Positions 21,460 through 30,969 of a stretch of 64,000 bases of DNA are shown here, one piece after another. This DNA is from Acanthosepion esculentum (lineage: Eukaryota > Mollusca > Cephalopoda > Sepiida > Sepiidae). Positions within the stretch are counted from its first letter, which is position 1; every line of letters begins with the position of its first letter. The notes beneath the pieces are model-generated. The model searched no databases. It was not told the origin of the DNA and saw only the letters and a program-made list of their open reading frames with translations. The stretch covers positions 16,894,533 to 16,958,532 of the forward strand of contig OZ038496.1 of assembly GCA_964036315.1 (NCBI GenBank). The letters run 5' to 3'. The position numbers and the translations under genes were made by a program.

Positions 21460-21470
21460 TTAAACAAAAT

Positions 21471-22212
21471 GACTAATTATTCCTAGCCAGTGATATCTGG
21501 ATAATATTAGCTTACCAAATGCCTCAAATTCATAGATAAAACTCCCTTATTCTTAGGTAAATCAAAAGACAAAATGGAAAAATTCTCTGTAATGCATTTC
21601 GTCCTTCTAAATGACTTCATCGGATTAAAATAATGTTCTTACTGATGGAATTATATACAATCCATCTGAAGTTATTAGTTGTGAAGTATTCTACACCCTT
21701 TTTTTCCCTTTTGGCTCACTCAATTTCAGTCTGTTCAAAGATCTGAGCACTGGTCAAAAGTGGTTGTTTGACTAGAACTCACTTCAGTTTACAATCCACT
21801 TGAGAAGACAAGTACTTGAAGTTTTTCTTTTGCTTCTCAACTTGGTTGTATTTTCAACGGTCCTCTTTATCATTCAATGATCTCTGTGAAGCTCTTTTGA
21901 AATCTCCAATGAGGACATTCCCTCATTCAATAACTTTGTTATATTCTGTTTTTCAGCAATTTTTAGATCCTTTCCATTACACATGTTCAACATATATTAT
22001 GGAAAAAAGAAAGAATATTTTGATTAGATTTCTGAGAACTTAAACTAATATTAGTTTAATCTGAACAATAATTTTAGACAGTAGTTTTTATAATAAATCC
22101 AATGAATTTAATAAACATGTTGAGACTACCTAAAAATTTAACTCAAGCTTTGTTTTTAAGCCGAAAATAATTGTTTAAAATTTGACAAAAATTTTTCTAA
22201 GCAAATATTGTG
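21471..22212. other. Unassigned stretch
   Basis: AT-rich, no gene or element recognised. A 75-codon open frame at 21816 is unsupported. Confidence 0.4.
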
Positions 22213-22300
22213 TTTTTTAAATCATTTCAGCCCAAGCAAGGCAGTAAAGCCACTAAGACACAAGTGGTTACTGACTGTGTTTTGTGATGTTGGATGGCTT
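22213..22300 (-). mobile_element. Short LINE-A 3'-end fragment
   Basis: The minus-strand block GCCTTGCTTGGGCTGAAATG, preceded by CTTGTGTCTTAGTGGC, is the LINE-A terminus with little else. Confidence 0.55.
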
Positions 22301-22577
22301 CGCTTTTCACTTTTGCTATGTCAAACAAAAGCTTGTTAACCCTTCCAAAAATGCTTGTTATATTCGAGACTTTGTAGAGACTGGTACTAGTAGTGACACC
22401 ATTCAATAATGTCCACACCAGTAATACTTGTTCAAGTAGTAATTGCCAGTTAGTATAATGATAAGAAGACAATCATAGTCCATATAGTAGTAAAGTAGGG
22501 AAAGTGAATGTATAATAAATATGGATAGACAAGAAGAGTAAACAATGATCGTATAGAATTTTTTTTGGGTGGCGGGT

Positions 22578-23640
22578 AAAGATTTGGATGAAAATTTTGA
22601 CATATCAGTGGGATCATTAGATTCTGCAGAGTCCTCTGATTTCGTCAGACTGTTTATATTGTACAACCTTACAGCCTATGATGAAATTAATTTAAATAAT
22701 ATAGGGTGCTATAGAGATGATAGTAAAAAACTCTACTGGAAGTGAAGTGGATAAACTTATGAAATTAATTCATACAGTATTTAAGTCTTTACATCTTAAC
22801 ATTAAAATTATTTCTAATATCAAACAAATTGATTTCCTTGATGTAACTTAAAATTTAGTCCTTAATAATTGTCAACCTTATATGAAATACAATGCTAACT
22901 CAATTTATATCAACCCTAACACTAATCACCCACCATCTGTTATTCAACATATCACATCATCTGTTGAACATCGTATTAACCAACACTCCTCTAAGAAAGA
23001 TGTCTTCAAGAAACATAAAACTGTCTATAATAAAGTTCTTAATGATAACGGATACAGATCTGAAATTAAGTTTGTAGAACATTATAGTTGTTCTAGGAAG
23101 AAGAATAGAAACAGAAAGATTATCTGGTATACACTCCATTCAATAAGTTAATTTCTACCTAATTGGGACACAAGTTTTTAAACTTAATTGATAGACATTT
23201 TCCTAAAATTAATCCATTAAGTCAAATTTTCAATTGAAATACTCTAAAAATTAGCTATAATTGTACTAACAATCTGGAGAAATGACTAAATCACACAACA
23301 ATAAAACACTAAAATATTATAACAATAATAACTGTAATGGTGGCACCAATTCTAATATGTCTTGTGTAATTAACCTATGTAATTGTAGGAGATCTAACCA
23401 ATGTCCATTATCAAACAAATGTTTAATGGAATCCAGAACTATTAGGTTGTATATTGGTAGCACTAAGAATGTTTTTAAAAACGGTTCTATAACCATCTAT
23501 CTTCTTTTACTAATACTAATAAATACAATATGACTTCACTTTCTCAGTATTTTTGGAAATTGAAAGAAGAAAACAAGACACCTAAAGTTAAATGGAAGAT
23601 ATATCAATTTTCTACTCTGTCGCAATCATATCCAGTAAAA
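22578..23640 (+). mobile_element. Penelope-like element remnant (RT plus GIY-YIG pieces)
   Basis: Positions 22578-22734 encode DENFDISVGSLDSAESSDFV and then IGCYRDDSKKLYW. YRDD is the RT catalytic box in the place where relatives read GLYRDDGL. Downstream pieces read VFKSLHLNIKIISNIKQIDFLDVT, then at 22882-23151 YINPNTNHPPSVIQHITSSV and NDNGYRSEIKFVE. At 23340-23480 the wording is CNCRRSNQCPLSNKCL and LYIGSTKNVFKNG. That order (RT, cysteine-rich linker, YIG-type motif) is typical of PLEs with a GIY-YIG endonuclease. Stops at 22735 and 22848 and several frameshifts make it a pseudogene. Confidence 0.7.
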
Positions 23641-24060
23641 CTTGACTCTTTCTGTATGACTTCTATTTTAATGTTAATGTTTTTTTTCATTGGCTGAATT
23701 GTTATCAACGACTTCTATTGCCTTCCTTCTTATCTTTCTCTTTTTTCTTTTCCTTTTCCTTTTCTATGTTTTACTTAATTTTGATATATTACTTCTCTTT
23801 CTTTTTATCTTCTTTCCTTTTTTCTTTCTTTTCTTTGAAGATGGCATTATTTTTTAGGCTTTTCTTTTCTTAACGCTTTCTATTTCTCTTTCTTTTTTTT
23901 TTTCATTTTGTTGATTTCTTATTCTCTTCATTTTTCTGTTTTAACCTGCATATATTATAATTATTTTTTCTTTTCCTTTTATGGAAATTTTTCTTATGTC
24001 CTCCTAAACTTTTAAAAATGTAAAAAGAAGTGATGTTTCATAAGTAGCATTTTAAATTAA
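23641..24060. repeat. Pyrimidine-rich low-complexity stretch
   Basis: From about 23690 to 23960 the plus strand is mostly T and C (TTTCTTTTCC-type runs). It links the PLE coding remnant to the hammerhead-like fold. Confidence 0.6.
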
Positions 24061-24078
24061 AATCGTTTATAACCATCT

Positions 24079-24149
24079 TTGATCACCACCTGATGAGATG
24101 CTTATGTTTAGGCATCGAAACAAAAATGCATCTTTGTAGTGATTACTTG
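24079..24149 (+). ncRNA. Hammerhead ribozyme-like fold with intact core
   Basis: The core CTGATGA is at 24090-24096. Stem II is GATGC (24097-24101) with GCATC (24112-24116) and a 10-nt loop. GAAA is at 24117-24120. Stem III is ACAAA (24120-24124) with TTTGT (24133-24137) and an 8-nt loop. The predicted cleavage nucleotide is A24138 in a GUA triplet, permitted by the NUH rule. Stem I can form as CAC (24087-24089) with GTG (24139-24141), or as TGATCAC with GTGATTA if a 3-nt CAC bulge is allowed. This is a type I layout. Hammerheads are established in Penelope-like elements, and a PLE remnant ends about 0.45 kb upstream. Activity is not shown; stem I is the weak point. Confidence 0.55.
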
Positions 24150-24946
24150 TTTGTTCGTATGTAACAACTTATAATAAATAACTATTGTTCTACTTTTAGT
24201 ATTGAGCCCGCTTTTAAATTAATGTTATGAACATTTGAATTTATATTCTTTTCATTCTCATTACATCATTACATTTGTATATATATTAATCATAAATTTA
24301 ACAATATAGATAGTATTAATATACAACCCTACAAATCAAAACCTACCCACATTTCTCATCCACACAAGACAGACATGCTTATGGAAGTGTTGAGGTCTCA
24401 CACTTATACACACACCCACACAAATATACACACTTACATACATCATACTCACTCACTCCCTAATGAGGCAAATGATAACACACACCCATAATAATATACA
24501 CACTTACACACATCATGCTCACTCACTCCCTAAGAACCAAATAACACACACACACTTAACAGAGACATATCCCCTTTCCAGGAACCAATAAATCTGTCAA
24601 AATGACCAAGGGAATTCGGAGTAACATGAATCCATCCAGCTCTTATCTCAAATAACAACTTAAAAGAGACTGTTTGACCAACACAAAGACTGACCAAAAT
24701 TCATGTTAAAAAAAATTAAAAAAAACAAATGAAAACTACAAACAAAAGTTCATTTTCTCCATCAAGACATTCATTTCTGTAGTTCACTGCTACCAGCAAG
24801 CAGAAAATTATTTTTCTCCTGATGATGGCCATGTCGGCCAAAACTACTCAAGGAATCTAAATGAAATAATAATAAAAACAAAGGAATATTAATATACAAC
24901 CCAATGTGTCTGAAGATTTTAATTTATTAATATTTTTTGTTGTTCA
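24150..24946. other. Unassigned stretch with CA-rich near-repeats
   Basis: 24390-24550 contains two similar 70-80 bp units (ACACACTTACA(T/C)ACATCAT followed by GCTCACTCACTCCCTAA). 24811-24840 has a CTGATGATGGCC/GGCC hairpin. No gene. Confidence 0.4.
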
Positions 24947-24972
24947 ATATATATATATATATATATATATAA
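24947..24972. repeat. (AT)n microsatellite
   Basis: AT dinucleotides ending at the tail of SINE S3. Confidence 0.95.
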
Positions 24973-25294
24973 TGAAATGGACAAAGTCTAACAATTATTT
25001 AAAGACATTTTTATGTTTAACATTCTTTTTATAGATACAAATTCTAGAAAATTCTCTGTTTATAATAAACAGTATTAAATAACATTTACCGGCCTGAATG
25101 TCCAAGAAATTTTCATAGAAAATATTCGTCCTTGACAGGATTCGAACCCGTATCCTATACATTCAGGACGGTAAATGTTATTTAATACTGTTTATTATAA
25201 ACAGAGCATTTATTTAAATACTTGTATCTATAAAAAGAATATTAAATATAAAAATGTCTTTAAATAATTGTCGGACTTTGTCCATTTCATAATG
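24973..25294. mobile_element. Head-to-head pair of SINE S3 (tRNA-Ser-like)
   Basis: 24973-25166 is an S3 copy on the minus strand: tail GACTTTGTCCATTTCAT, body with TGTTTATTATAAACAG, and a partial head retaining the B box GGGTTCGAATCC. 25167-25294 is a 5'-truncated plus-strand copy of the same body and tail. The two form an inverted repeat with arms of roughly 120-130 bp around a 75-80 bp centre. Confidence 0.65.
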
Positions 25295-25384
25295 TGTGAT
25301 GTCATTTGTTTACATTTGATACGCCATGAGCAGATATGAATGTACATGAGAGATTCATGGAAGATTGAATTTTATAAGCAGTAA

Positions 25385-25573
25385 ATTCGATCTTGCCAAC
25401 CGAACGATCCTTAGTGGCCGAAACGGTTAAAGCATGTCAGGCTATATGACGGTTCTGTATAGGATACAGGTTCGAATCCTGTCGGAAGACGAATATTTTC
25501 TATGAAAATTTTCTCGGACCGTCAGGCCGGTAAATGTTATTTATAAAAACAATGTTAAACATAAAAATGTCTT

Positions 25574-25577
<4 letters not shown>
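25385..25577 (+). mobile_element. SINE S3 copy with complete tRNA-like head
   Basis: The head at about 25410-25490 contains an A box TGGCCGAAACGG and B box GGTTCGAATCC. Spacing and a long variable-arm region resemble tRNA-Ser. The body follows (CGAATATTTTCTATGAAAAT) but has lost the segment containing the TTTATTATAAA block. It runs into (AT)n at 25577. A SINE, not a functional tRNA gene. Confidence 0.65.

Positions 25578-25633
<56 letters not shown>
25577..25633. repeat. (AT)n microsatellite
   Basis: About 28 AT dinucleotides at the end of SINE S3. Confidence 0.95.
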
Positions 25634-25635
<2 letters not shown>

Positions 25636-26037
25636 ATTCAAGATTTAAGAAACAGCAGATATTTTATATATATATTTAATAATATAATTAATAATAAAAA
25701 TTAACAAATATTAAAATTTAATTAATAATATAACATAAGATAACAACTTCCATATAAAAAAACAAATTTACGACTAGATGAATAATCTACAGCTGAAAAA
25801 ATGAAAGACAAACAAAAGCAAAATTTCATGAATGTGAGTGCGTAAAAGAACATTAAATTCATGAATATATGAGTACAAAACAGAGTGAAAAGCAGATCAA
25901 AAGAGATGCAGAACAAAGTGAAAAAATTTGGAAATACCATTCAAAACAACTACCTCTGATGACTGGAATTTTTACTAAGAAACATCACTGTCGAGATAAA
26001 AATTGATATTTTAAAAGTTAAGTAATGTTTTCATATA

Positions 26038-26040
<3 letters not shown>
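25634..26040. other. Unassigned AT-rich stretch
   Basis: No element recognised; the 72-codon minus-strand open frame is low complexity. Confidence 0.4.
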
Positions 26041-26073
<33 letters not shown>

Positions 26074-26155
26074 ACAAGACACAAGAAGTGTTGAAACAAA
26101 ATGGCTACTTTTGTTGTGATTTTATAACATATTTATGTTGTAATATTCAAATAAA

Positions 26156-26206
<51 letters not shown>
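26041..26206 (+). other. Second degenerate hammerhead-like unit between (AT)n tracts
   Basis: (AT)n tracts at 26041-26070 and 26160-26206 enclose a relative of the 12.38-kb fold. It has TTGACAA, stem II GACAC/GTGTT, GAAA, stem III ACAAAA/TTTTGT, then TGTGAT. The 5' strand of stem I is replaced by (AT)n and the core is altered, so it is a dead relic. Confidence 0.4.
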
Positions 26207-26210
<4 letters not shown>

Positions 26211-26306
26211 AAACCTAGAGAGCCAGACAAACCTACCAAGGTTTCACCTAAGCAGATCCGCTTAGGTGAAACCTTGGTAGGTTTGTCTGGCTCTCTAAGT
26301 TTGACT
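26207..26306. repeat. Near-perfect 100-bp hairpin
   Basis: Arms 26207-26253 and 26260-26306 (47 bp each) are complementary with one mismatch, around a 6-nt loop AGATCC. The left arm starts AGTCAAACCTAGAGAGCCAG. The hairpin directly abuts (AT)n on the left. The sequence is not low complexity and matches nothing else in the window. Confidence 0.9.
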
Positions 26307-26528
26307 AGGTCTGCTCTACTTTTGTATTGAGCACTTTTTTAGTTAGTTGTTTACTCGTGTCGAGGTTTTTTTCTTTGGGCTTTGAACCTGTAAGCTGTAC
26401 GATTACTTTCGACAGACGTTCATGTTCCTGGCTCTTTCTTTTTTTAAAACCTTTTTTTTCTTCGATATTGATTTGATTATTGGCAATTCAAGAAACCAAA
26501 GGTTTTTCGAGGTGAGTATAGTTACCTA

Positions 26529-26550
<22 letters not shown>
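26307..26550. other. Unassigned, ending in (AT)n
   Basis: No gene recognised; (AT)n at 26526-26550 leads into the T run of the next LINE-A. Confidence 0.4.
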
Positions 26551-26559
<9 letters not shown>

Positions 26560-27152
26560 TAAGCATTTCATCCCAAGCAAGGCGGGAAGCCACTAGCAAC
26601 GGGTTACAGAGGTTTTGGAGTGAGAGCAGATAGGAGTGATAGAGGAAAGGATGAGAAGGATGAGAAGGATAGTGGATAGATCAAGGCAACTGGAGATGTC
26701 GATTGACATTACATTTGAATAGTTGGAGATTATAGCTATCAGGGAAACAGGAAAATGGAAGGGAGTTCCACAGGCGAGAGGTGTGAGATATGAAGCTATT
26801 GGAGTAGAAGCCACGGCTACATTTAACAGTTTCAACAGTGAAAGGGTGAGAGCGGAATGCCAGCCTTATAGGATGCTTGATTTCATGAAGTCTGGGAACC
26901 AGCGAAAGCAACTCATTGGAGCAATTACCATGAAAGTATTTGTAAAAAAGAGAGAGCGAGGCAAAGGCACATCTGTGAGAGTGCGACTGCAGATGAGATG
27001 CCAGATCAGGGCCAATTACATTGCATATCTGTCTCTGGATCTTATCAAAAACCCCGAGACAAACAGAACGGGCTCCGGACCATATATTGCAGCAATACTC
27101 CATGGAAGGATGAATGGTTGATTTGTAGATTTGAAGGATCGATTTCAGGGAT

Positions 27153-27156
<4 letters not shown>
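26551..27156 (-). mobile_element. LINE-A copy, 5'-truncated
   Basis: A T10 run at 26551-26560 (poly(A) of the minus strand) is followed by the terminus (plus reading ATTTCATCCCAAGCAAGGCG), a monomeric 3' UTR and the coding end. It ends at 27156 exactly where a 320-bp (AT)n-rich tract begins. Confidence 0.85.
26681..27155 (-). pseudogene. LINE-A RT C-terminal fragment
   Basis: The minus-strand frame is open from 27155 to the family stop at 26681 and encodes [20 protein letters not shown], then [52 protein letters not shown] and the end [12 protein letters not shown]. All catalytic RT motifs lie upstream and are missing. The open frame extends into the (AT)n tract as an IYIY run, which is not coding. 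Confidence 0.8.
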
Positions 27157-27480
<324 letters not shown>

Positions 27481-27619
27481 CACATTTGATTGAATACGAC
27501 AGACAAGGTGATTTTATTTAGTTTTTTATACAATTTCTCATACAATATAATAATTTTTTATCTTTTCAGCTGATGAATTATATAAAAATTGTCCGAATGT
27601 TCTTTTCATCCGAGCGCTT

Positions 27620-28030
27620 TTGGCCATACATTTAGCCATTTTCAAGGATTAAATATTTTAACTGTTAAATAAGAAATAGTTTGTTGCGTGTATGTATTTA
27701 TATAATGTTTTCATTTTTCAAAACATAGTCAAGATATTGTGTCCATGCTCAAAGTTAATATTAGTAAGTGTTGGTTTTTCTTTTTGCTTTTATTAATAAG
27801 GCTTCCATTATTTTTAGCTTTTTTTTTGCATGCAGATGATGCTATCATATTTGTGTTGTCAAAAATTATGTTATGAATAGTGTTCGGTAGGTCTCCATGA
27901 ATATTTAAATATCTAATTGAGCTATGGTCAGAAAGGTGTAGAGTGAGTCTGCATGCCAAACATGTTGTAGTGTGGCCTATATAATTATTTATGAATTTTG
28001 ATTGATCAGGAATACATTTCCTTAATGCTG
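27620..28030 (-). mobile_element. PLE fragment with GIY-YIG motif
   Basis: The minus strand encodes PDQSKFINNYIGHTTTCLAC and then RLTLHLSDHSSIRYLNIHGD. The NYIGHT motif followed by RLxxH is the start of a GIY-YIG endonuclease as found at the C-terminus of Penelope-like elements. Beyond about 27830 the reading decays. A related piece is at 6.4 kb. Confidence 0.6.
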
Positions 28031-28039
28031 CCTAAATAC

Positions 28040-28043
<4 letters not shown>

Positions 28044-28098
<55 letters not shown>
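28044..28098. repeat. (AT)n microsatellite
   Basis: AT dinucleotides ending at the S3 pair. Confidence 0.95.
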
Positions 28099-28103
<5 letters not shown>

Positions 28104-28322
28104 CATTTTTGATATGTTTAACATTCTTTTTATAGATACAAGTATTTAAGTAAATGCTCTGTTTATAATAAACAGTATTAAATAACATTTACCGGCCTGA
28201 ATGTCCGAGAAATTTTCATAGAAAATTTTCATTCTCCGACATAAATACTTGTATCTATAAAAAGAACGTTAAACATATCAAAAATGTCTTTAATAAATTG
28301 TCGGACTATGTCCAATTCAAAA
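28099..28322. mobile_element. Second head-to-head SINE S3 pair
   Basis: 28099-28238 is a minus-strand S3 tail and body (TTTATAGATACAAGTATTTA, TGTTTATTATAAACAG, CCGGCCTGAATGTCCGAGAA). From about 28240 the body and tail reappear on the plus strand (AAATACTTGTATCTATAAAA, ending AATTGTCGGACTATGTCCA). It resembles the pair at 24.97-25.29 kb but has a different junction. Confidence 0.6.
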
Positions 28323-28356
28323 TATATATATATATTTATATATATATATATATATA
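28320..28356. repeat. (AT)n microsatellite
   Basis: AT dinucleotides with one TTT interruption. Confidence 0.9.
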
Positions 28357-28365
28357 ATCCTTTCT

Positions 28366-28753
28366 GATGCAATCACAGTTCAGATGGGTTGGTCATGTCA
28401 TAAGAATGAGTGATGATCGGATGCTGAAAATCCTCATGTATTGCCAACTTTTTCATGGTAAGCATAATGTAGGTCATCCTTGATTACGCTTCAAATCCAA
28501 TTTAAATGCTGAAAACATCCCTACAGAGGATTTCAAACTTTCTGTTGAAAACCAAACAAACTGGAGAAACACTTGCTACCGAGGTATAATTAACTTTGAA
28601 AAGAATCGTCTCAACCATCTGAGAGAATTAAGAACCAACACTAAATCTTGGGCCAATATGACAGTCAACCCTTCAGCATGTCCCTCGTGTGAACTTGTTT
28701 GCAAATCCCGTATAGGATTGCTGTGTCATATGAAACATAAACATAAAAACTGA
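28366..28753 (+). pseudogene. LINE-D RT C-terminus with zinc finger
   Basis: Plus-strand reading: QFRWVGHVIRMSDDRMLKIL, QLFHGKHNVGHP, stop, LRFKSNLNAENIP, then ENQTNWRNTCYRGIINFEKN and CPSCELVCKSRIGLLCHMKH before a stop. The WxGHVxRM phrase and the terminal C2H2-type finger are typical of the C-terminal region of one group of animal LINE RTs. One in-frame TGA replaces a conserved arginine. Confidence 0.6.
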
Positions 28754-28817
28754 ACTGAAAGACACTCATACATCAAAAAACAATGGGAGAGTCCTTCATC
28801 ATCATATATATATATAT

Positions 28818-28974
28818 AGGAAGAAAAAATATTTGTACTTAGAATTATATATATATATATATATATATATAATTCTAAGTACAAATGTTTTTTCTTATAG
28901 GAAGAAAAAACATTTGTACTTAGAATTATATATATATATATATATAATTCTAAGTACAAATGTTTTTTCTTCCT
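28818..28974. repeat. Tandem pair of hairpins with (AT)n loops
   Basis: Hairpin 1 (28818-28898) and hairpin 2 (28899-28974) each have 27-29 bp arms (AGGAAGAAAAAACATTTGTA and onward, and its complement) around an (AT)n loop. The two are head-to-tail duplicates with one or two differences. Confidence 0.85.
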
Positions 28975-29014
28975 ATTTTCCTTAAAACTTTCTTACTGCT
29001 CAGATCTGATGTAC

Positions 29015-29245
29015 AGTGTGGTAATGAATAATATAAAGAATCAGAGAGCCATGTTTGAATTCCTGTTGAGTTCATTATGTTCACTTCCAAACAAATATCC
29101 TAATATTCTTGGGAAAGGTATGGATCCATCTCTTCTTCACTCATCTATGGGCTGAATACAAGGACAGTCCTATAGCCTTGGTTAGCAGCCAGTCCAGTGC
29201 AGAAAGAAATCACAATCTCCTACAAGAAAATCTTCTGTCTAGTCT
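29015..29245 (+). mobile_element. 5S-SINE tail, head missing
   Basis: Matches the downstream part of the 5S-derived SINE: GTTTGAATTCCTGTTGAGTT, CTTGGGAAAGGTATGGATCC, TCTATGGGCTGAATACAAGG, then the GCAGAAAGAAATCAC end. No 5S-like head. Confidence 0.5.
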
Positions 29246-29269
29246 GAGATGAATTGAAGAAGACATAAC

Positions 29270-29405
29270 TCAAACGTGTATTGCTTAACTGATTACTCAT
29301 ATATTCCATCCATAGTTTATCAGTATCCTTCTGTAGAGTAACATGTCTGTTGCCTCAAGTCTCCTCTTCATCTGCAAGGAAATTCTTCAGCATTCATTGC
29401 TATAT
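29270..29405 (-). mobile_element. LINE-C fragment
   Basis: The minus strand encodes ISLQMKRRLEATDMLLYRRI, the LINE-C landmark read elsewhere as KMKKRLxATEMxFYRRML. Confidence 0.5.
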
Positions 29406-29934
29406 ACCAACTCCCAACAGTTAATAACTGCAATTGGATGAACATTATATAAAAACAGAGCTAAATTTGAACATGAAGTGTATGGTTAATGTTTGTCTCT
29501 GACAAGTAAAGATTTGCAGTGTCAGGCCTGCTTACCTACTGGTAAGATTTACGGTGGTGAGATGTTTGCTTGGAGAGTGAAAGAAAAAGTTGTTTTGGTT
29601 TTGTGGAAGTGAAAATAAAGGTGGGAAATCTAGAGAAATTTATGAAACGGTTGCATCAGGATTTATAGAAAATGGAAGACATCTGCATTCACTCGGCGAA
29701 AATGAAGATAAATGAAGCACCTCTTTCGCAAGAATTGCAAAATGGAAATTATCCAAGAAAAATAGGGCTGAGTTTGGAAGAAAAAAGCAAAGAATTCATC
29801 TTGTAGAAATCAGTAGAAATCCTTCTTTTTTGCATTCACAATTATTTTCTTATTCAGATCTTTTTCCTTCTTTATCTCTTTAAATTCCTGTATTTTTGGG
29901 GGTAGTTGTCATTTTCCCTGGCTTTTATTAATTA
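29406..29934. other. Unassigned stretch
   Basis: No element or gene recognised; 29930-29960 is an (ATT)n run. Confidence 0.35.
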
Positions 29935-30415
29935 TTTATTATTATTATTATTATTTTATTTCCTTTGATTTCTGGTGTGGACACATTTTGTTCTGGGTCC
30001 TGCTCAGAGACCTAAGGTTAGAAATGGCATCAGTACATTTTCCACTGACACAAAAAGAAATATTTTACATAGATAAAGCCCTTCATAAGGTGCGGGCTGT
30101 ACTTGTAAGAACAATTTTTTGTATTTCATTAAGGCATGTGCTTCCAGGAATCCCTTCAATTAGTCTTCTGGAATATTTTCCAACCAATCCTAGGGCTCCA
30201 ACTACAACAGGGATAGTTGATGTTCCCATGTGCCACATTTTTGAGATTTCGATTTCAAGGTCCTTGTATTTTGATAGCTTTTTGAAGATCTTCAAGGATA
30301 CATTGCAGTCTTCAGGGACTGCCATATCAATAAGGAGGCACTTTTTTGCGGTCTCTAATAACAATGCCTGAGTGGTTAGCTTTGGTTGTTCCGTGTGTGT
30401 ATTGTGTAGTCCCAT
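29935..30415 (-). pseudogene. RLE-type LINE C-terminal fragment
   Basis: The minus-strand frame 30415-30083 encodes KKCLLIDMAVPEDCNVSLKI, KLSKYKDLEIEISKMWHMGT and IPVVVGALGLV, then CLNEIQKIVLTSTARTL. The plus-strand sibling at 36.2 kb keeps a PD-x14-D arrangement before DMAVP, which fits the restriction-like endonuclease of R2/NeSL-type LINEs. Here a frameshift has removed the PD. An ACCAGAAATCAAA tail precedes an ATT-rich 3' end. Confidence 0.55.
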
Positions 30416-30459
30416 AAAATTGTAACAGGTCTTATCTCCGTAACCGGGTCTGGGTGGTG

Positions 30460-30500
<41 letters not shown>

Positions 30501-30587
30501 AATAATAATAATATTTGTTTATTTATTTATTTTTATTATTATTATTATTTATTTTATCTTTTATTTATTTGTTTTTCCTTTCATTTT

Positions 30588-30870
30588 ATGGCTTACGGCA
30601 ACATCATGTTCAAACACCACTTCCCTTACAATCAACAAAGTTAAGCAGCATTTAGTCTGGTCAGTACCTAGATAGGTGACCACTTGGGAATATCAGGTGC
30701 TGTAAACTTGGATTTTTGTAATGGATAATGGCTCAGAATTGTTAATTGAAGAGCTGAGTTACAATTCCTGATGGGTTTGTTATATTCATGCAAATACCTT
30801 TGGGAAAGTTATGAATCCATCTCTTCTCCCCCCAGTTATGGGTTAATTAGGAAGACTTGTATCATTGTAA
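30588..30870 (+). mobile_element. 5S rRNA-derived SINE, full-length head
   Basis: Positions 30592-30710 align by eye along essentially the whole length of eukaryotic 5S rRNA: GCTTACGGCAACATCATGTT, CAAAGTTAAGCAGCATTTAG, TCTGGTCAGTACCTAG, GGTGACCACTTGGGAATATC, AGGTGCTGTAAACTT. It then joins the tail TAATGGATAATGGCTCAGA, shared with copies at 3, 29, 37, 38.6, 54 and 58.3 kb. The tail and decay rule out a functional 5S gene. The 5S internal promoter region (A box, IE, C box) is roughly retained. Confidence 0.8.
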
Positions 30871-30969
30871 CCATTATTATTTTGAAAGAAAAAGAAATTC
30901 TTACAATGTAAAAATATTTTCTGGCTTTAAATAACCTACAATGGGTTGATAAGCCATAAAAAATCAATC

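Larger units (their letters stand above)
14273..21470 (+). mobile_element. LINE-A copy with massively expanded 3' UTR
   Basis: The left part (14273-15000) is LINE-A coding sequence: DDTTIYSCLKRKS, LEKDLQSVANWGRKWLVNF, then broken frames with [24 protein letters not shown] and FKNLNAIS. It passes into the 3' UTR at about 15030. Where other copies have one or two roughly 92-bp blocks, this one has about 68 tandem 93-bp units. After 21430 it resumes the ordinary terminus: a diverged GTAATCCTCTGCATTCCTGT, then CTTGCTTGAGGCAAAATGATT. The array therefore sits inside a single LINE insertion. Confidence 0.85.

Noticed and set aside
24811..24840. Hammerhead-like CTGATGATGGCC/GGCCAAAAC
   Set aside because: GAAA is AAAA and an extra base precedes stem II.
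25410..25490. Functional tRNA-Ser gene
   Set aside because: Boxes A and B are present, but it continues into a SINE body shared with truncated copies, and the acceptor stem pairs poorly.
30592..30710. Functional 5S rRNA gene
   Set aside because: Diverged throughout and fused to a retroposon tail that occurs elsewhere without the head.
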